Source of the DNA: Rostratula benghalensis
Lineage: Eukaryota > Chordata > Aves > Charadriiformes > Rostratulidae
Direction of reading: 5' to 3'
DNA length: 64,000 nt
Assembly: GCA_013399305.1 (NCBI GenBank)
Contig: VXAI01000477.1
Span: 62,001-126,000 of the forward strand
Shown here: piece after piece, positions 14,842 through 32,865 of the stretch
How positions within the stretch are numbered: position 1 is the stretch's first letter
How the letters are laid out: the number at the start of each line of letters is the position of its first letter
The notes under the pieces: model-generated
Databases searched by the model: none
What the model was told of the DNA's origin: nothing
What the model saw: only the letters and a program-made list of their open reading frames with translations
Position numbers and translations under genes: made by a program

Positions 14842-16465
14842 AGCCTCTACTGCTAAACCCTGAACTGAAATAGATTTTTTAAAATTTCTTTTTCATTTGT
14901 TTGCCTGTTTTCCTTCTTTTTTTCTCTTTCTCTCAGCTGTAACTGCAACATCCTCTCCCCGAAGGTTCATCACCAGCCCCGGTGCTAATGAAAAAATGTG
15001 ATAATGTTTGCCTGCTTCCTGGGGGTGGTGGGGAGGCACAATCTAATTAAAGGTTTGCCAGCAGCTCGACCGCTGCAGATGGATGGTTGTTTGGGAAGTG
15101 CAAAGTAGTATTATTATTATGACGAATGCTAACACTGGCTTTCATAAACAGGCAGCAGAGGAGGTGAAGCAGGTGGTAGGAGCACAGGCAGGGCTTGTTC
15201 TGCTGTCTACACCCTTACATAAAGGTGGCCCCGAAGGGTGGCAGCGGCGGATCCTATTTCTGCCCGAGGAATGAGCGGCTCGGGGCTGGGCTCCTGGCAA
15301 AGGGCTTGTCCCTGGAGCTGGAAGAAGAGGGTTTGGCTGGGTTTTGGCAGGGGGATGTGTGTGGGTTGGCCGGGTTCCTTCACAAGAGGAGGTGAGATAC
15401 CACCTTCGGGATGTTCAGCAGCTCCTTCCTGCCTCGGGTGGGCAGGTCGCTGATTCCAGGACCTCCCCCTTCCCCTTCAACAACGTCAGGATGCAGTTGC
15501 ACAAGGCAAAACCCACCCCCAAGACATCTCCCGGGGCAGCACAGCCCTTTGGAAAACCAGCTGTGGATATGGCTGCAAATATGCCCCCTCTCCAGCTGCA
15601 CAGCCAGTGGGTCCAGTAGAAAGACACTGGCTGATAATTCCATTTATATTGTGAAAAACACAATTCAGACCTCCTGGTTAATACTAAAGTTGTGACAAAA
15701 GCAATACTCGATTTAGGAGTGTCTGGGTATTTCTGTCACACCAGAAATAACTATGAGGATGCCTTGGGATTGCAGCTCTCTGTAATAAACCATCTCTGGA
15801 CCAAATACCACGCACCCTGCGACCTTCACGCCCTTGTTTGGGTACCGAGGCTATTTACAAATGTGTTTATTTTTTTTAGAGCGAAGCCAAAACTGCCTAA
15901 TTCTCATCCAGAAATGAACACCACCTGTATTTTCTGACTTAATCACAGGCTGGATCTCTCCTCCTTCACTGACCTTCATACCTTGGGAAAGAACGTGCTC
16001 CTGAGCTGGAAAACAAATTGGCGAGCGCTGTGCTGACAGTCCTGGGAAGTTGGTAGTTAATGAGGCAGACACAAACTATTCCAGACACCGGGTGCTAGGG
16101 AGAGGAAAAGCATTTTGTGGCCACACAGTGACAAGGGACAAAGAAAACCCGGGGGCCAAAGGAACCATCTGGTTAAGGGCAGCGAAGGGAGCTGGTTAAC
16201 CCAAGCCTCATCCCGCCTTCGGAAAGCAAGGAGTGCTTTTAAAAAACCCAGCTTCGGCTTTAATCTGCGTGCCCTGGGATGGGAATAACCCCCGAATTTT
16301 GTGGACAGCGAGGAGGATGGAGGAGGATGGCTGCAAGGTGACCGCGACCTCAGCCAGCCCGGAGGGGGGGTTCCTCCGTGTCCGACGCCAGCTTCTCCAC
16401 CCGGTGCTGCCCTCCTGAGGATATTTCATGGAAATGGGGAAGTTCCCTCGGGTTTCCAAAGGAAA

Positions 16466-17215
16466 ATCACAGAATCTCAGGGATTGGAAGGGACNNNNNN
16501 NNNNNNNNNNNNNNNNNNNNNNNNNNNNNNNNNNNNNNNNNNNNNNNNNNNNNNNNNNNNNNNNNNNNNNNNNNNNNNNNNNNNNNNNNNNNNNNNNNNN
16601 NNNNNNNNNNNNNNNNNNNNNNNNNNNNNNNNNNNNNNNNNNNNNNNNNNNNNNNNNNNNNNNNNNNNNNNNNNNNNNNNNNNNNNNNNNNNNNNNNNNN
16701 NNNNNNNNNNNNNNNNNNNNNNNNNNNNNNNNNNNNNNNNNNNNNNNNNNNNNNNNNNNNNNNNNNNNNNNNNNNNNNNNNNNNNNNNNNNNNNNNNNNN
16801 NNNNNNNNNNNNNNNNNNNNNNNNNNNNNNNNNNNNNNNNNNNNNNNNNNNNNNNNNNNNNNNNNNNNNNNNNNNNNNNNNNNNNNNNNNNNNNNNNNNN
16901 NNNNNNNNNNNNNNNNNNNNNNNNNNNNNNNNNNNNNNNNNNNNNNNNNNNNNNNNNNNNNNNNNNNNNNNNNNNNNNNNNNNNNNNNNNNNNNNNNNNN
17001 NNNNNNNNNNNNNNNNNNNNNNNNNNNNNNNNNNNNNNNNNNNNNNNNNNNNNNNNNNNNNNNNCCTGCTGCCCACCAGGACCCCCAGGTCCCTTTCCCC
17101 ATCACTGCTCTCCAACTGGGCAGTTCCCAACTTGTACTGGTCCCTGGGGTTGTTCTTGCCCAGATGCCAGACTCTACACTTGCCCTTGTTATATTCCAGA
17201 GCAGACCAGTAACCC
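16466..17215 (-). mobile_element. CR1 LINE fragment interrupted by the assembly gap
   Basis: The left edge AATCACAGAATCTCAGGG plus ATTGGAAGGGAC is the inverted CR1 3' tail. Sequence resuming after the gap (CACCAGGACCCCCAGGTCC, TTGTTCTTGCCCAGATGCC) is CR1 farther 5'. The gap probably lies wholly inside one element. Confidence 0.85.
16495..17064. other. Assembly gap (570 N)
   Basis: Unresolved bases flanked on both sides by CR1 sequence in the same orientation. Open frames reported across it are artefacts. Confidence 1.
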
Positions 17216-18249
17216 TTCAGAGCACCAGTTAAGCTCAGTTTGGGCCCTGCAGCACTGCAGGTAACTTTTCTCCGTGCGTTTGGAGGGGGGAGCCTCTTGT
17301 CCCCACCACCCCATGTCTCACCACAGCAGGGGAAGGAATTTCTGCAGTTGGATAAAACTCTCCCACTCGACAGGGAAAGGAAAAAAAAAAAAAAAAAAGA
17401 AATATTTTGCAAAATGCTCGTCCGTGTTCAGCTGGAGCAGTTTACAAGACTTAGTTGTGTGGTGTTTGTCAGATGGATTTACAAAGACACGTTGCTCTGC
17501 TGCTTTAATTCTCCTCTTTCTGAGCCTGTTTGCATCTCCTGGTACCCAGCCCTGCAAAATACACCGGTTCAGCGGTGGAAACACAGGAAAGCTGGGGTTC
17601 AGGGAAGGATTGTTAATCTCTATAGCACCATTAATAAGCAATAAAAGCCAGACTGTAGCCCCCCCTCAGCCTCCAACAAGCTTTTTGCACAAGGGAAAGG
17701 GGGTGTTAAAAGATGAGAACCTTCCCCAGGTTGCAGACACGGAGTCCCAAAAGCTAAGGCCTGCCTGTTTCTGTTCAGGCATGAATGTGGGCACAAAAAA
17801 TCAGCTGCCACCCACTCCCCTCCCTGTCACCCAGCAGCGAGAAGGCTCGAGAGCAGAGCATCCCTCCAGCCCCAGGCTTTGAGACACCAAGGTCTGCAAT
17901 TCAGCCTGTGCTGGTGTTTATTTATTTTTTTATTTATTTATTTCAATCCCGCTACTCACAACTGGCACATTTTCTCCCTACTAGGAGGAGGCATTTCCAG
18001 TCACTTCTTGCAAGGCAAGGCAAGGCAAGGCAAGGGCAGGCCAAAATCAACGTGTTGTGCCTGTTTCATCTCACTTCCCAAGCTGAGGGGTTTATTTGCA
18101 ATGGAAAACTGGGGTGTTTTATGAATCCCTGCTGTTTAGCCTTGTATCTTACAGCCCCTCAGGCTTTACAGGTTTGAGGGATGGATTTGTCTAAGCACTC
18201 TATAATTTATCAGACTTAAATTCAAGGATATCAGCTCAGTGAGGATTTT
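17216..18249. other. Intergenic downstream of TMEM45B
   Basis: Low-complexity TTTA-rich DNA at 17917-17943 and the CAAGG microsatellite; no gene seen. Confidence 0.6.
18011..18036. repeat. (CAAGG)n microsatellite
   Basis: Five consecutive CAAGG units, followed by a degenerate GCAGG. Confidence 0.9.
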
Positions 18250-18255
18250 TTTATT
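18250..18255 (-). terminator. Candidate polyadenylation signal for TMEM45B
   Basis: AATAAA on the minus strand about 570 nt past the TMEM45B stop. An ATTAAA variant at 18746-18751, about 80 nt past the stop, is an alternative. The region is A/T-rich, so either could be chance. Confidence 0.35.
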
Positions 18256-18828
18256 TCACATTTTTTTCACTCTTTCAGCCTTCAAGGGAACAGGAGAACT
18301 AGTAACAACACCCCTCAAAGCTTTGGTAGTAAAACCTGCATTGTGCACCATCGAGTCATGGTATTGCAAATTTGACATAATCTTGTGTTCAACACTCTTT
18401 TAGTCTTCCTCCTTGGGAGGATGTCTTGGTCTGGAGGTACACGACCTCAGCCTGGAGGTTTCCCTGACTTCAATCACTGCAGGTCAAAGCCTCCCGGTGC
18501 TTGGAAAAGTCAGCTGGCCAAAGGACGTTCTCCATCGCCATGGCAACATGCCCAGGGACCCATGGGACAAAGCAATCTCGTCCTTTTTGAATTTCTGCAC
18601 CTAATTTTGGTGCCAAAAATCACTGCTCATTTCGGAGACGGCGATACTCGGCTACGGACGGAGAGCAGCTGCCACCCCTGAGCTCAGCGCACTTCAGCGG
18701 TGGCCCTTCTCATCGCTTTTCCAAAATATAAATAGTTCATTAGATTTTAATTATTTTAACATTGTTTTTTTTTTTTTTCCTAGAAAACGAAATTCTTCGA
18801 GTGTTTTGAGATGGTGATCGCACCCTCT

Positions 18829-23087
<4,259 letters not shown>

Positions 23088-23101
23088 CCTGACAACGTCC
23101 T

Positions 23102-26100
23102 CTGGTCACAAGGCAAAGAAAAACTATGTCATTATAAATCTTAAACCAGTTATTTGACATAATACTGGGGGAAAAAAATGGGTTTTCCCTTTCAGAGAGG
23201 ACTGGAAAAGTCTTGACCAGGCACAGGGGAAGAGGAAGAAGCGCTGGGGAACCCTCCAAGGGTGAGAGGTGGGACTTTTCTGAGGTCCTGGCCCCAAGAT
23301 TAGGCAACATCCAAAAAAGCCAGAGCTCAGACTAATTTAGCAGAGGCCCCATGCCTGCTGCAATCTCTGACACATCCCAGTTTGTACTTTGCATCCCCTG
23401 GGAACCCTCCAAACTCCTGCTTTTCTTACCCTTCTGCAGGTAGAAGTGAGAGCATCTGCTGAAGACAAGGGGGGCTTTTAGGGACCATGCAGGAGAGAAA
23501 AGAATAAGGTCTAGGGACAAACATCAGTGGGTTTCATCAGCTCCTTGAACAGCCACAGAAGTGATGTGCTATGTCCAAAAATTTTTGAAATTCACAGAAT
23601 TTTTTTCAGCCCAGAGAGGGGAAATAAAAAAACCCCAACCCATGCCACATCTATTTCGCAAAGCCATTTTGTTAAAAGGCTTATCTTCAAAAAATTCCCC
23701 AGAAGCTGCTGGAAAGAAAATGTTTTCATTCTGGGCAAAGAAACCAACTCCCTCCCAACCAACCATCACCACCTTTTCCCCACTCCTTCTTCCCTCTCTG
23801 GAGCATCACTAAACTGGGATTTGCAGCGCAGGGATCCCAGCCGAGCTGCTGGAGCCTCTGTGCCTGAGCTCACACACGTGCCCCGTTTGTAGGAGAGCAG
23901 AGGGGACCTGTTTCCTAGGAGAATTACAGCAATTAAAACCCAGCCAGCTCCTGTTTGCCCTTTGCTGGGTTGCCTAATTAGGCAGAGATGCGATTAGCTC
24001 TTTGATGTGGGCCCGAGCATACGTTTGGGAGCCTGCCTTGGCGCGATCGCAGGTCGGTTGTGGTAGGCTGGTCAATTAGGATTATTTTTTTTAATTGATA
24101 GTGAAGGTTGTGCTGCCAGCACCCAGGACTTCCTTCTCTATTTATTAACACTCATTTCCATGCCAAGCTGAGCTTATAGCTGGGCAGAAACCAGCTCTCT
24201 GGTGGCATGCATGCCATCCATCCATCCACCCACATAGTAAGGGGCTGTGGAGTTTGGTGCTGGACTTGACCTTCCCATCACAGACTCCCACCACCCCATC
24301 ACCCTCAAATCACCTTTTGAGGCTGCATTTTGGGCTTTGGCCCCCACTCTCTGCAAATATAAACCAAACCAAAACCAAGCAGCCCTTATTCTGCTGTTGC
24401 CTGCCTTCTGCTATAGGATAACTTGGGCATGAGGTTGAACTCACTGCTGCCAGCCTTTGAGAAAGGAGAGCAGTTGCTTTGGCTTCATGAGTATCTGATT
24501 TCAGGTCAGTTTGTTCTGGGGACACCTCGTTTCGCCCCGTTAAGCCCATGGCTGGGGGCAGATACCATCTCCCAAGAGGCAGGAAAATCCACGGGGTGAG
24601 CTCAGCTCTGTCGCCAACCTGCCCCATTTGAACTGGTTTAACCAAACCTGCTTTGATCCAACACCTGGAGGTAAGCAAACATTGCCTCCTCCTGCAAACA
24701 CCACCCCGGGGCCACACAGCCACAGGGCTGACGTCCTTGCCTTCACCAAACACCTATGGACTCCCAGCAAAGGCTCCAAGTGAATAAATTTAGGAGGGGA
24801 TTTAATCCCAGAGCGGAAAAGTATGGAAGCATTATTTTATGACCCTATGGGTGAGCAGATTTGAAGGCAGCTGTTAGCAGCACCGCAAGGCTCTGCCTTA
24901 TTTCATGACTCAAAAGGAGAGATTTATTGACAGTGGGGGTAGTTAAACACCAAATCAAAGCAAGACGCCGTTCACCAGCAACAGCAACACAGTCCAGTGG
25001 GTTAATACAATGGTCTTTTTATTCCTTTGACAAAGACAAGCAGGGAATCCGAGCATCCACCTGTATCCCTGTGGTTTAAGGGAGCAGCACACCTGAGCCG
25101 GGGAAGTGGCTGAGAAAGCTGTATTTTTGGGGTGAGCAGAGAATCCCATCACGCACAGGCCACGGTATAATATCAGGATAGAGACTGAAAGCAGACCTAA
25201 ACCCATCCTGGAATGCCATGACAAGAGGTACTGCAGCCATATCGTGCCATATCCACGCCATAATTCAAAAACAAAAATAAAATATCAAAATACCACCACC
25301 ACAGCAATATATAGTCAAATATATAACCACATTAACTGGCTCTTTTAAAGGCAGATATTTAATGGGACCTCATGGTTCCCCACATGAGATCAGCACAGTC
25401 CAAAAGTCCACTGACCAGGCAAGGAAACTTCAAGGTCACCTCAATTAGAGTCCAGTAGCCAGCACATCCCACCTTGCAGGTTGTACATGTACTGGACTGA
25501 GCTCAGCATTATAATGAGGACAGTTTTTGGGGTTCCTTGTCACCTGTACCCGCCTGATCCCTCACCTGCAGGAAGCGGGGAGGCTTATCTGGGGCAGTGT
25601 CATCAGCCAAACTATCAAACTATTTCCCCTACCTCTCTTCCTCCTCTGAAAACATGGAAAAGGTGAATGCAGAGGGGAAGAAAAAAAAAAAAAATAAAGC
25701 AAAACCCAACCAATTTGTTTTCAACTGTGAGCGCCCTGGAGCTAACAGCCAAATGGCTCTCCTTTGTCCCTACAGCTCCAGACTTTGCCTGCAGTCGCTG
25801 GGGAACAGGCAGAAAGAAGGTAAAGGTCCAGCTGATGTTGGGGTTGGCACCAACAACCACGGCTCCCGGGCACCCCTGCAGGGCCTGACTTTGCCCCGTT
25901 CCCTCACCGCCAAACCTGTGCGTTCGACAAGGCAACCACGTAATGAATTGTAATTAATGCACTTTGCCCCCCCCTTTATTACAGCGGCGTGCACTGCGCT
26001 GGCTTAATGATTTACTGTTTCATCTGCTCCTGCCACCTCCCAAAAGAGCTGGTTGCCTCTTGCTTTTATGGCCTATGCATCCAAACACCCGGGGAGGCTG

Positions 26101-26792
26101 TCACCCCCCTCCTCTCGCCACCACCAATAATCTCTTTTCACCCCAAACCTTGGACCCTTTGAATTTTCCACAGGTCCCATTTGCTTTACTAAGTGTTTTG
26201 GGGATTTTTTTTTTTTTTTAATTATTTTTGCAAAGGTCTTATTAGTGCATCGATAATGGCTCTGTCAGGGCATCACTACCGGTTTTCCCCAGCTTGGAAA
26301 TCACAGTCTAAAGTTCTCCAGTGGCAACAGCTCGCAGCCATCCCCCCTGCAATTAACTTTGCCCTTAGACCTCTGCAAATCAGGCAGTTCAAACACATCA
26401 GAGGTGGTTTGCTCACCATGGGACCTCCATGGGACCTGCAGCCTGGCTCTTGAAGCATCTGAGGGTGACAGAGAAGGTCCCCGTGGAAAGGCTGACTCTG
26501 TGGAGAAATGTCTTAGCTTGTGAGCTGAGGCTGAGCTGGGGATCTCCACTGAGGTTTGCATCTGGAAATAATGAAGTTATTTCCAAGCCTCTCAAGGTGG
26601 TTTGGGTCTCCTCCTGCTGAGTCAGAGACTGCAGGAGGAAAGCATCAAACCCAGGCCAACAGACCGGCAGCAGAGGAGCAGCCTTGGCAAAAAAAGCATC
26701 CTCCACCAGTCCATTTCCTACCCCTCCTGCTCTCCGTGCCCATCTCCCAGTACAACACAACCCCATGGCCAAAAGCCTTCACCCAGGGAAGA
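23102..26792. other. Region upstream of TMEM45B
   Basis: It should contain the TMEM45B 5' UTR exon and promoter, since the coding exon has an acceptor right before it, but no TATA box, CpG cluster or clear first-exon donor could be assigned. The remainder is unique sequence with A/T runs. Confidence 0.5.
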
Positions 26793-27215
26793 ATCACAGA
26801 ATGGTTTGGGTTGAAAGGGATCTTAAAGATCATCCAATCCCACCCCCTGCCCTGGGCAGGGACACCTCCCACCACATCAGGTGGCTCCAAGCCCCCTCCA
26901 ACCTGGCCTTGAACCCTTCCAGGGATGGGGCAACCTGGGCCAGGCTCTCACCACCCTCACCCCACCTCTCAGCTCCATCTCCCCTCTTTCAGTGTCAAAC
27001 CCTTCTCCCTTGTCTTATGGCTCCCCTCCCTGACCCAGAGTCCCTCCCCAGCTTTCCTGGAGCCCCTTGAGGGACTGGAAGGGGCTCTGAGGTCTCCCTG
27101 GAGCCTTCTCTTCTCCAGGCTGAACCCCCCCAACTCTCTCAGCCTGTCCTCCCAGTAGAGGGGCTCCAGCCCCCCCAGCATCTCCATGGCCACCTCTGGC
27201 CCTGCTCCAACAGGT
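26793..27215 (-). mobile_element. CR1 LINE 3' fragment, minus orientation
   Basis: The inverted tail AATCACAGAATGGTTTGGG is followed by the standard block order to CATCTCCATGGCCACCTCTG. A short internal deletion removes the usual CAGCCACAGCTTCTCTGGG segment near 26928. Confidence 0.92.
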
Positions 27216-30200
27216 CCAACCGTCCAGCAATGGTGTGAGTGGAGAAGACAGGGAGGTGAGATAACCCCCCTTGAGGACAGGAAGATGGCAGAAGAGACAC
27301 CAAAGAGATGTCAGCAGAGGCTTTTCCTACAAGTACCATCCCTCCTCTTGCCTCACTCCATTACCAGCCCTCTCTTACTTGTCTGCAGAGGCACATCTAA
27401 TCATAGCAGCACTTCCATTAGCTCCCCGAGGGGCCGGATCCCTAATGCATTAACGTCAGGCTAAAACCCCACTCTGAACCATTTCATCCCATTATCCTCA
27501 TTTTTTTGGGGTTTTTTTTGTTTTTTTTTTTCCTTCTGTCTCTGCCTCCATTTGCACTGGGGAGCATTCCTGGTGACACCGAGCAATCACGTTATGTGTT
27601 ACTAATACTTGTGAGCCCGGCCACATCTGCCAGCCCAGGAAAGCAACTTCTCTGCCTCTAAAGGATCCTTGGGGGCTTTAGCCTTAGGTTAAAAATCATC
27701 CTTATCGCTGGAACGCATCAGGCTCAGTTGCTGGGGAATATCTGAAGGGCCATCAGGGGCTGCAGACACAGGAAACAGACCGAGCTACTCCAAAAAAATC
27801 AAAAGCAATGGGGAAAATTCCAGGTGAATGTTCCAACTGGGATGAAAATGTCACATTTGGGGGTACTGGGGCTGAGATCTCTTTGATAGACACAACGGAT
27901 CCAGCTGGAAAGGGGCTCTGGGGGAGGGAGAGACCCAAGTGCTGGCGGCGCGGAGGTGACATGGCTTTCTGCTGTGGACTCTCCATCCCCACCCCTGTGC
28001 CGAGCCCAAAGCATCAGGGAAGCAGCAAGAAGCAGCTCTGCCTCACAGCCCAGCAGAGAAAGCTGAGAAATAAAACAAATTAGCCAAAGCTTTCTTAATT
28101 ACAGGGGCTCAAAGCGGGCGCTTCATCACCCTTTTGCTTCTCTTTATGACCCGCGTTTGTTTATTTGTGGTTTTAAGGCAATGAGGTCTGACTTTAAAAA
28201 TGACCTGTTTGGGGGAAACACTTGTTACCATCTTAAAAGCTATTTTTCTTTGCCTCTGCGTGATGCTGCAGGGATTTAAGTGCTTTCTGGAGGTGGTGGT
28301 TGCCATGGGATTCGGGGAGCCAAGCTCGGTGCCTCCCCAGCTCCGCGATGGGTGGTTATGGAATAGCCCTGACTCCCCCAACCCCTGCTCCTCACAAGCA
28401 CTGACATAACACAGCGACTCAAAACTGGTGCTGCTGCCGCCAGCCATGCCAGAAAAATCCATATTTTCTAAAAACGAGACGATTGCTTGGCCTAAAATCG
28501 GCCCAAACTGCCCCACAGACTAAGCCTGCCTCCCTCAAGCATCCTTCAAAGAAAACTCTCCAAGACGAGCCACGGGGGAAACCATTTCCAGGGCAATATA
28601 TCCCAGATATATCCAATTATTCACCCTAAGCCCATAAAACCAAGCCTGTTGAGTCCCATGGACGTCCTTTTGATTTATTAAATAGCTGTGGCTGCCCAAC
28701 ACAAACCTCTGCACCGTGGCACTCGCACCCCGTGCTGTAAAAGCGAGATGTTACTGGTTTGTTGTTACTGGTTTGTCCTTTTTTAACACCAAACTGGTAG
28801 GAAGGAGGAAGAAACCCTTCCCCAGCTGCGCCCTGCTAAGGGAGGCACCGGCAGGGCAGTCCCCTGGGGGCTGGTTTTCCTCCTAATGGAATTCCTATGC
28901 TTTTTGGGCACTGAAAGAGGCATTTTCTGGGCAATTCTGCAGGGAGAGGAGGAGTTTCTGGTTCAGCGCTGGCAGCAGTGATTTTGCTCTAGATGTTTAA
29001 GGCAGAGCTTCTGCAGTTCATTGGGCTGGAGACAGAGAAGGCTCCTTGCAGGCAGCCCGGAGAGGGGTTTGGGGAGGGTTTGAGGAGGTGGGGGTTCTCC
29101 CCATGCTCCCAGTTTGCCCCGCTCTCCCCGTTTTCAGGCCCCATGTATCGTGTTTATTTTTCAACTTCCTCCTTGGAAAGTGTTGCTGCCCGGTTGCCCC
29201 ATGGTGACCCCCCTCTGCAAGGAGAGCAGCAAACCCCTCCTCTACCCCATCCCACCAGGACCCCGGGGCAGCAGGACACCCCTAGTGGGTCAAGGACCCC
29301 CCCACACACACATTCCCATGTATCCCCCCAGTTTGCTTTTACAGGGCTGGGGGCAGGTCCAGGCTCACGCACCCCAATCCCTCTCCTCTCTCCCTGTGGT
29401 GGTGGTTGCGACGCCAAACTGAGGGGTCCCCTCATCCCTACCCACCCAAAGAAGGGGGAGATGGGGACCCTTCCCTTCCCAGCTATGGGGGAGGCGTGGG
29501 GAGGGTGAACCCTAAGGCTCGGGGTGCCATTCCCCAGCCCCTTCCCAACAAGAAGCCCCCCTTCCCCACGCCAGACCCTTACCTGTCCTGCTGATCCCGC
29601 GGCCGTACCTGTGCCCAGGTGAACCGTGCTCCTCCCCTGCCTGTGGCACCTGCCTCCTCCCTGCCTGCACCTCCTGCCTCCTTCCTCCCTGCCAGCCCTG
29701 CCCGCTCCCAGCTTCCCCCCTGCCAAGAAGGCAAACACAACCCAGGACACATTCAGAAAAATCCACATTAGGCACACCGGGTGCTTAAATTTGCACTTTC
29801 TCCCCCCCTTCTCCCCCCCCCAATAACTCTTCTGATTTGGAAAACTGGCTTTCCCCCCCTCCCCCCAAATCTTTATTTTCTCACATTTATTGCAATGATT
29901 AACACAGTGGGCACCTATGGGGCATTATCCCCCTTCCTCCCCAAGGTCCCCTGCACCCCCTCTGCTCCCCGGGTTGTGATGGATGCTCCTCTGGGGATCC
30001 CCACTCATCCCCCGTATTTCAGCTCCCAACACAATTTTCTGACCAGGCCCCCTATAAACGGTAGCTTATTCTTCATAAGACTTTCCACTTTCCTCTCCAG
30101 CCCCATGAGTGCTTTAGAAATGTTAAATAATTAACCCCCACGACGCCCCAGGGAGGGAGGTAAGCGTTATTATCACTATTTGTAAAAGAAGCACTGACAG

Positions 30201-32536
30201 AGCCGTCTGTGCAGCAGCCCTGGGTTTAACTCCCTTCTACAGAGCAGCACAGGTACTTACATCACTGAGAATTTCCAGTAAGAAAGATGAATTTTAACAT
30301 TTTAAAAATTTCCACCCTGTTTTATAAACAACTCCATGTATAGAAGCATTGTTTGGCAATCCCCTGTCTCTCTTTTTTTTTTTTTAATTATGATTTTGAT
30401 TTATGGGAATCAAAATCTATTCCCTCACCCTTTCCCTCCACGTTGTTTAAATGAGTGACTTCTTGTAAAAAAAAAAAAATCCTTTAATTCACCCTTTTTC
30501 ACTGCTCAGGGAGGTGGGTGCTGCTGGAAGGGATGAAGCACCCATCCCAGGCATCTTCTCACCCCTGATTTTTATCAGTGGTGGGGTTTGGGTGCCCAAA
30601 CCATGCGTGTTTTTTTCAGGTGGGGCAATCCAAATTTTCCAAGCTGCTGGCATTTTTTTTTTTTTTTCTTACTGTAGTTTGGAAGATCCTCCATTAAATC
30701 ATTCCATGGACGCCCTAGGAGTTGCCTCCTGCCATTTTAATGCATGTCCTTCATGCCCTGGAATAAATCAGAATAAATCAGGGTGCTGCAGCCACAGGGG
30801 AGGCTTTATTCCCCACCCCCCAAAAGAAAAAAAAAAAAAACAAAAACAACCAAACCACCCTATACCTGAGACTGGGGTTGAGAAATAAATGGGAGAAAAC
30901 CAAGGGGTGGAATGGGGAATAAACAAAGAAGTGTTTCACTGGGGATTTGCTGCCTCTCTGTGCAAGCTCATGGGGAAAAAACAAAATATAGGAGATGTCC
31001 AAAATACAACTGCAGCACTAAAACTGCCATGGAAAAATAATTAGTCATTAGTGGTGAAGTCGCTGGACCTGGTACATGAATCCCACGGCTCCTCTCGTCT
31101 CAAAACCCTGAGTTTTAGCTAAAAGTCAAACCTTTAGCTAAAACCTGGATCTGAAACAGAAGTCTGCCCATTCTGAATACTCCCCTGCACTGTGTTGGTG
31201 TTTCACAGCTACCAGGAAATTTGCACCGTCAAATATTTACAGAGCCAAACAGTGGGGCATGGGTGAGGGTGGATCTTACTAGAAGGCAACAAATAACCTC
31301 CCCATGGGGATTTATTGTAGTGAAGACCATCCCCGTGAAACACAAGCCAACCCCAGCAAAGTTTCTCATTTCCACGTGGTCCAGAGCAACCAATAAAAGG
31401 CATCAAAGCACAAAACCAGCTCTAATTTATAGCCGTGTCTTCACTAGAGCTCAGCCACCCCTCAAAGCCTCACAGTTCCTTAAAGAGCCTTGAAATCACA
31501 CCTAAAGGTGGTAACTCACCTGGCCCATGTCCAGATCTTGGCCTCTCACCAGAATTGGGCACTTGGGTGACCACTGGAGGTGGGACCCCTGGCCACGTCG
31601 CTGCACCACACGCCAAGCCAAAACCAAACCTGCTCAACACTTTTTCTAAATCTTATCACCCTTATACAACATCCATCCCAGGAAAAAAAAAGTAAAAATA
31701 ATCACAGTCCCTGTTCTAGGAATTTTTGAGGCCTCAAAAAAGGTGCTTTGGGCCCTGCCCATCATTAATTTTCCACCTCCTGATGTCTGTTTGCTCCCTG
31801 CCTATCCCGTGCAGAACTGCTGCCCCTAACCATTCCCGTGGGAGCTCTGATGGCAAACAGCAGCCTCCCAGCCCCTCTGACACACAGATCTGCAGGGAGT
31901 GACCAGGAAAACAGGAGTCTGCTGCCCTGGGAAACACCTCAGGATGCCCTCTGGGAAGATAGATGTGCTCTTTGCTTCCTGCCATCTCTGAGGATGCAGT
32001 GTCAGACACAGGCTGGGGCATGCGGTGAGAAAAGGAGGGAGCGATGGGGAAATTAGCTCCAAATAAATTGCCCGGAGAAACGGGGAGAGGGGGAAAGGAA
32101 GGAGGGCCAGGAGATCAGCTCCCTCGTTGGTCTTGTGCTGGCAGAGGGGATGGGTGACAGAGCCATCTGCTGTTTGAGAAAGCAGGAAAATCAGAAAGCA
32201 ACCTGGAGAGCTGCCTGGGACACTCATCCAGACACAGGTATTTAGGTGGTCCCTCGCTGGGTTAGGGATGCATTTTCCAACCAAGACCTCCCAACCTTGT
32301 TTGCATTTCCCGCCCCCCATCCCACACCCATGCAAGGACCCAGGTGAAACCCATTTCAATAAACTGGGGCTGTGGGAGGTAGCAACTGCCACAGGAAATG
32401 TGTCTCTGGGAAAATGGTCACATACCTGCATCATCCAGCTTTTGAATCAGCCACCTCCTACAGGTGTGACAGCAAGTGCTTCTGTCCCATCAACCTTCCT
32501 TGTTCGCAGGGAAGGATCCCTTCAAAGCATCCTCCC
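27216..32536. other. Gene-poor region
   Basis: Unique sequence without recognised genes. G/C-rich pyrimidine-skewed DNA lies at 29100-29880 and A/T-rich stretches at 28070-28300 and 30260-30500. The 207-codon minus frame at 29154-29777 is a by-product of skewed composition (G/R/V-rich, no domain). Confidence 0.6.
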
Positions 32537-32865
32537 ATCACATAGAATGGTTTGGATTGGAAGGGGCCTTGAAGACCATCTTGTTCCACCCCCCTGACCT
32601 GGGCAGGGGCACCTCACCCCACACCAGGTGGCTCCAAGAGCCCCCCAACCTGGCCTTGAACCCCCCCCCAGGGATGGGGCAGCCCCAGCTTCTATTCCAG
32701 GCTCTCACCACCCACCCTCACCCCAAAGAAGTTCTTCCCCACATCTCAGCTCCATCTCCCCTCTTTCAGTGTCAAACCCTTCCCCTTTTTTCCTATGGCT
32801 CCCCTCCCTGATCCAGAGTCCCTCCCCAGATTTCATGCATCTCCTTGAAGGACTGGAAGGTGCAA
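32537..32865 (-). mobile_element. CR1 LINE 3' fragment, minus orientation
   Basis: It starts CACATAGAATGGTTTGGATTGG and runs through GGCTCCAAGAGCCCCCCAAC and AAGTTCTTCCCCACATCTCAG to about 32865, where the match fades. Confidence 0.9.

Larger units (their letters stand above)
14136..16465. other. Intergenic between the two TMEM45 genes, middle part
   Basis: It holds the 30-bp duplication, the C17 run and unique sequence; no gene seen. Confidence 0.6.

Noticed and set aside
16301..17412. Long open frames of 200-311 codons on both strands
   Set aside because: They run through the 570-N gap and consist mainly of undefined residues.
29154..29777. 207-codon minus-strand open frame
   Set aside because: Composition is dictated by G/C skew, no domain is visible, and the opposite strand is equally open.
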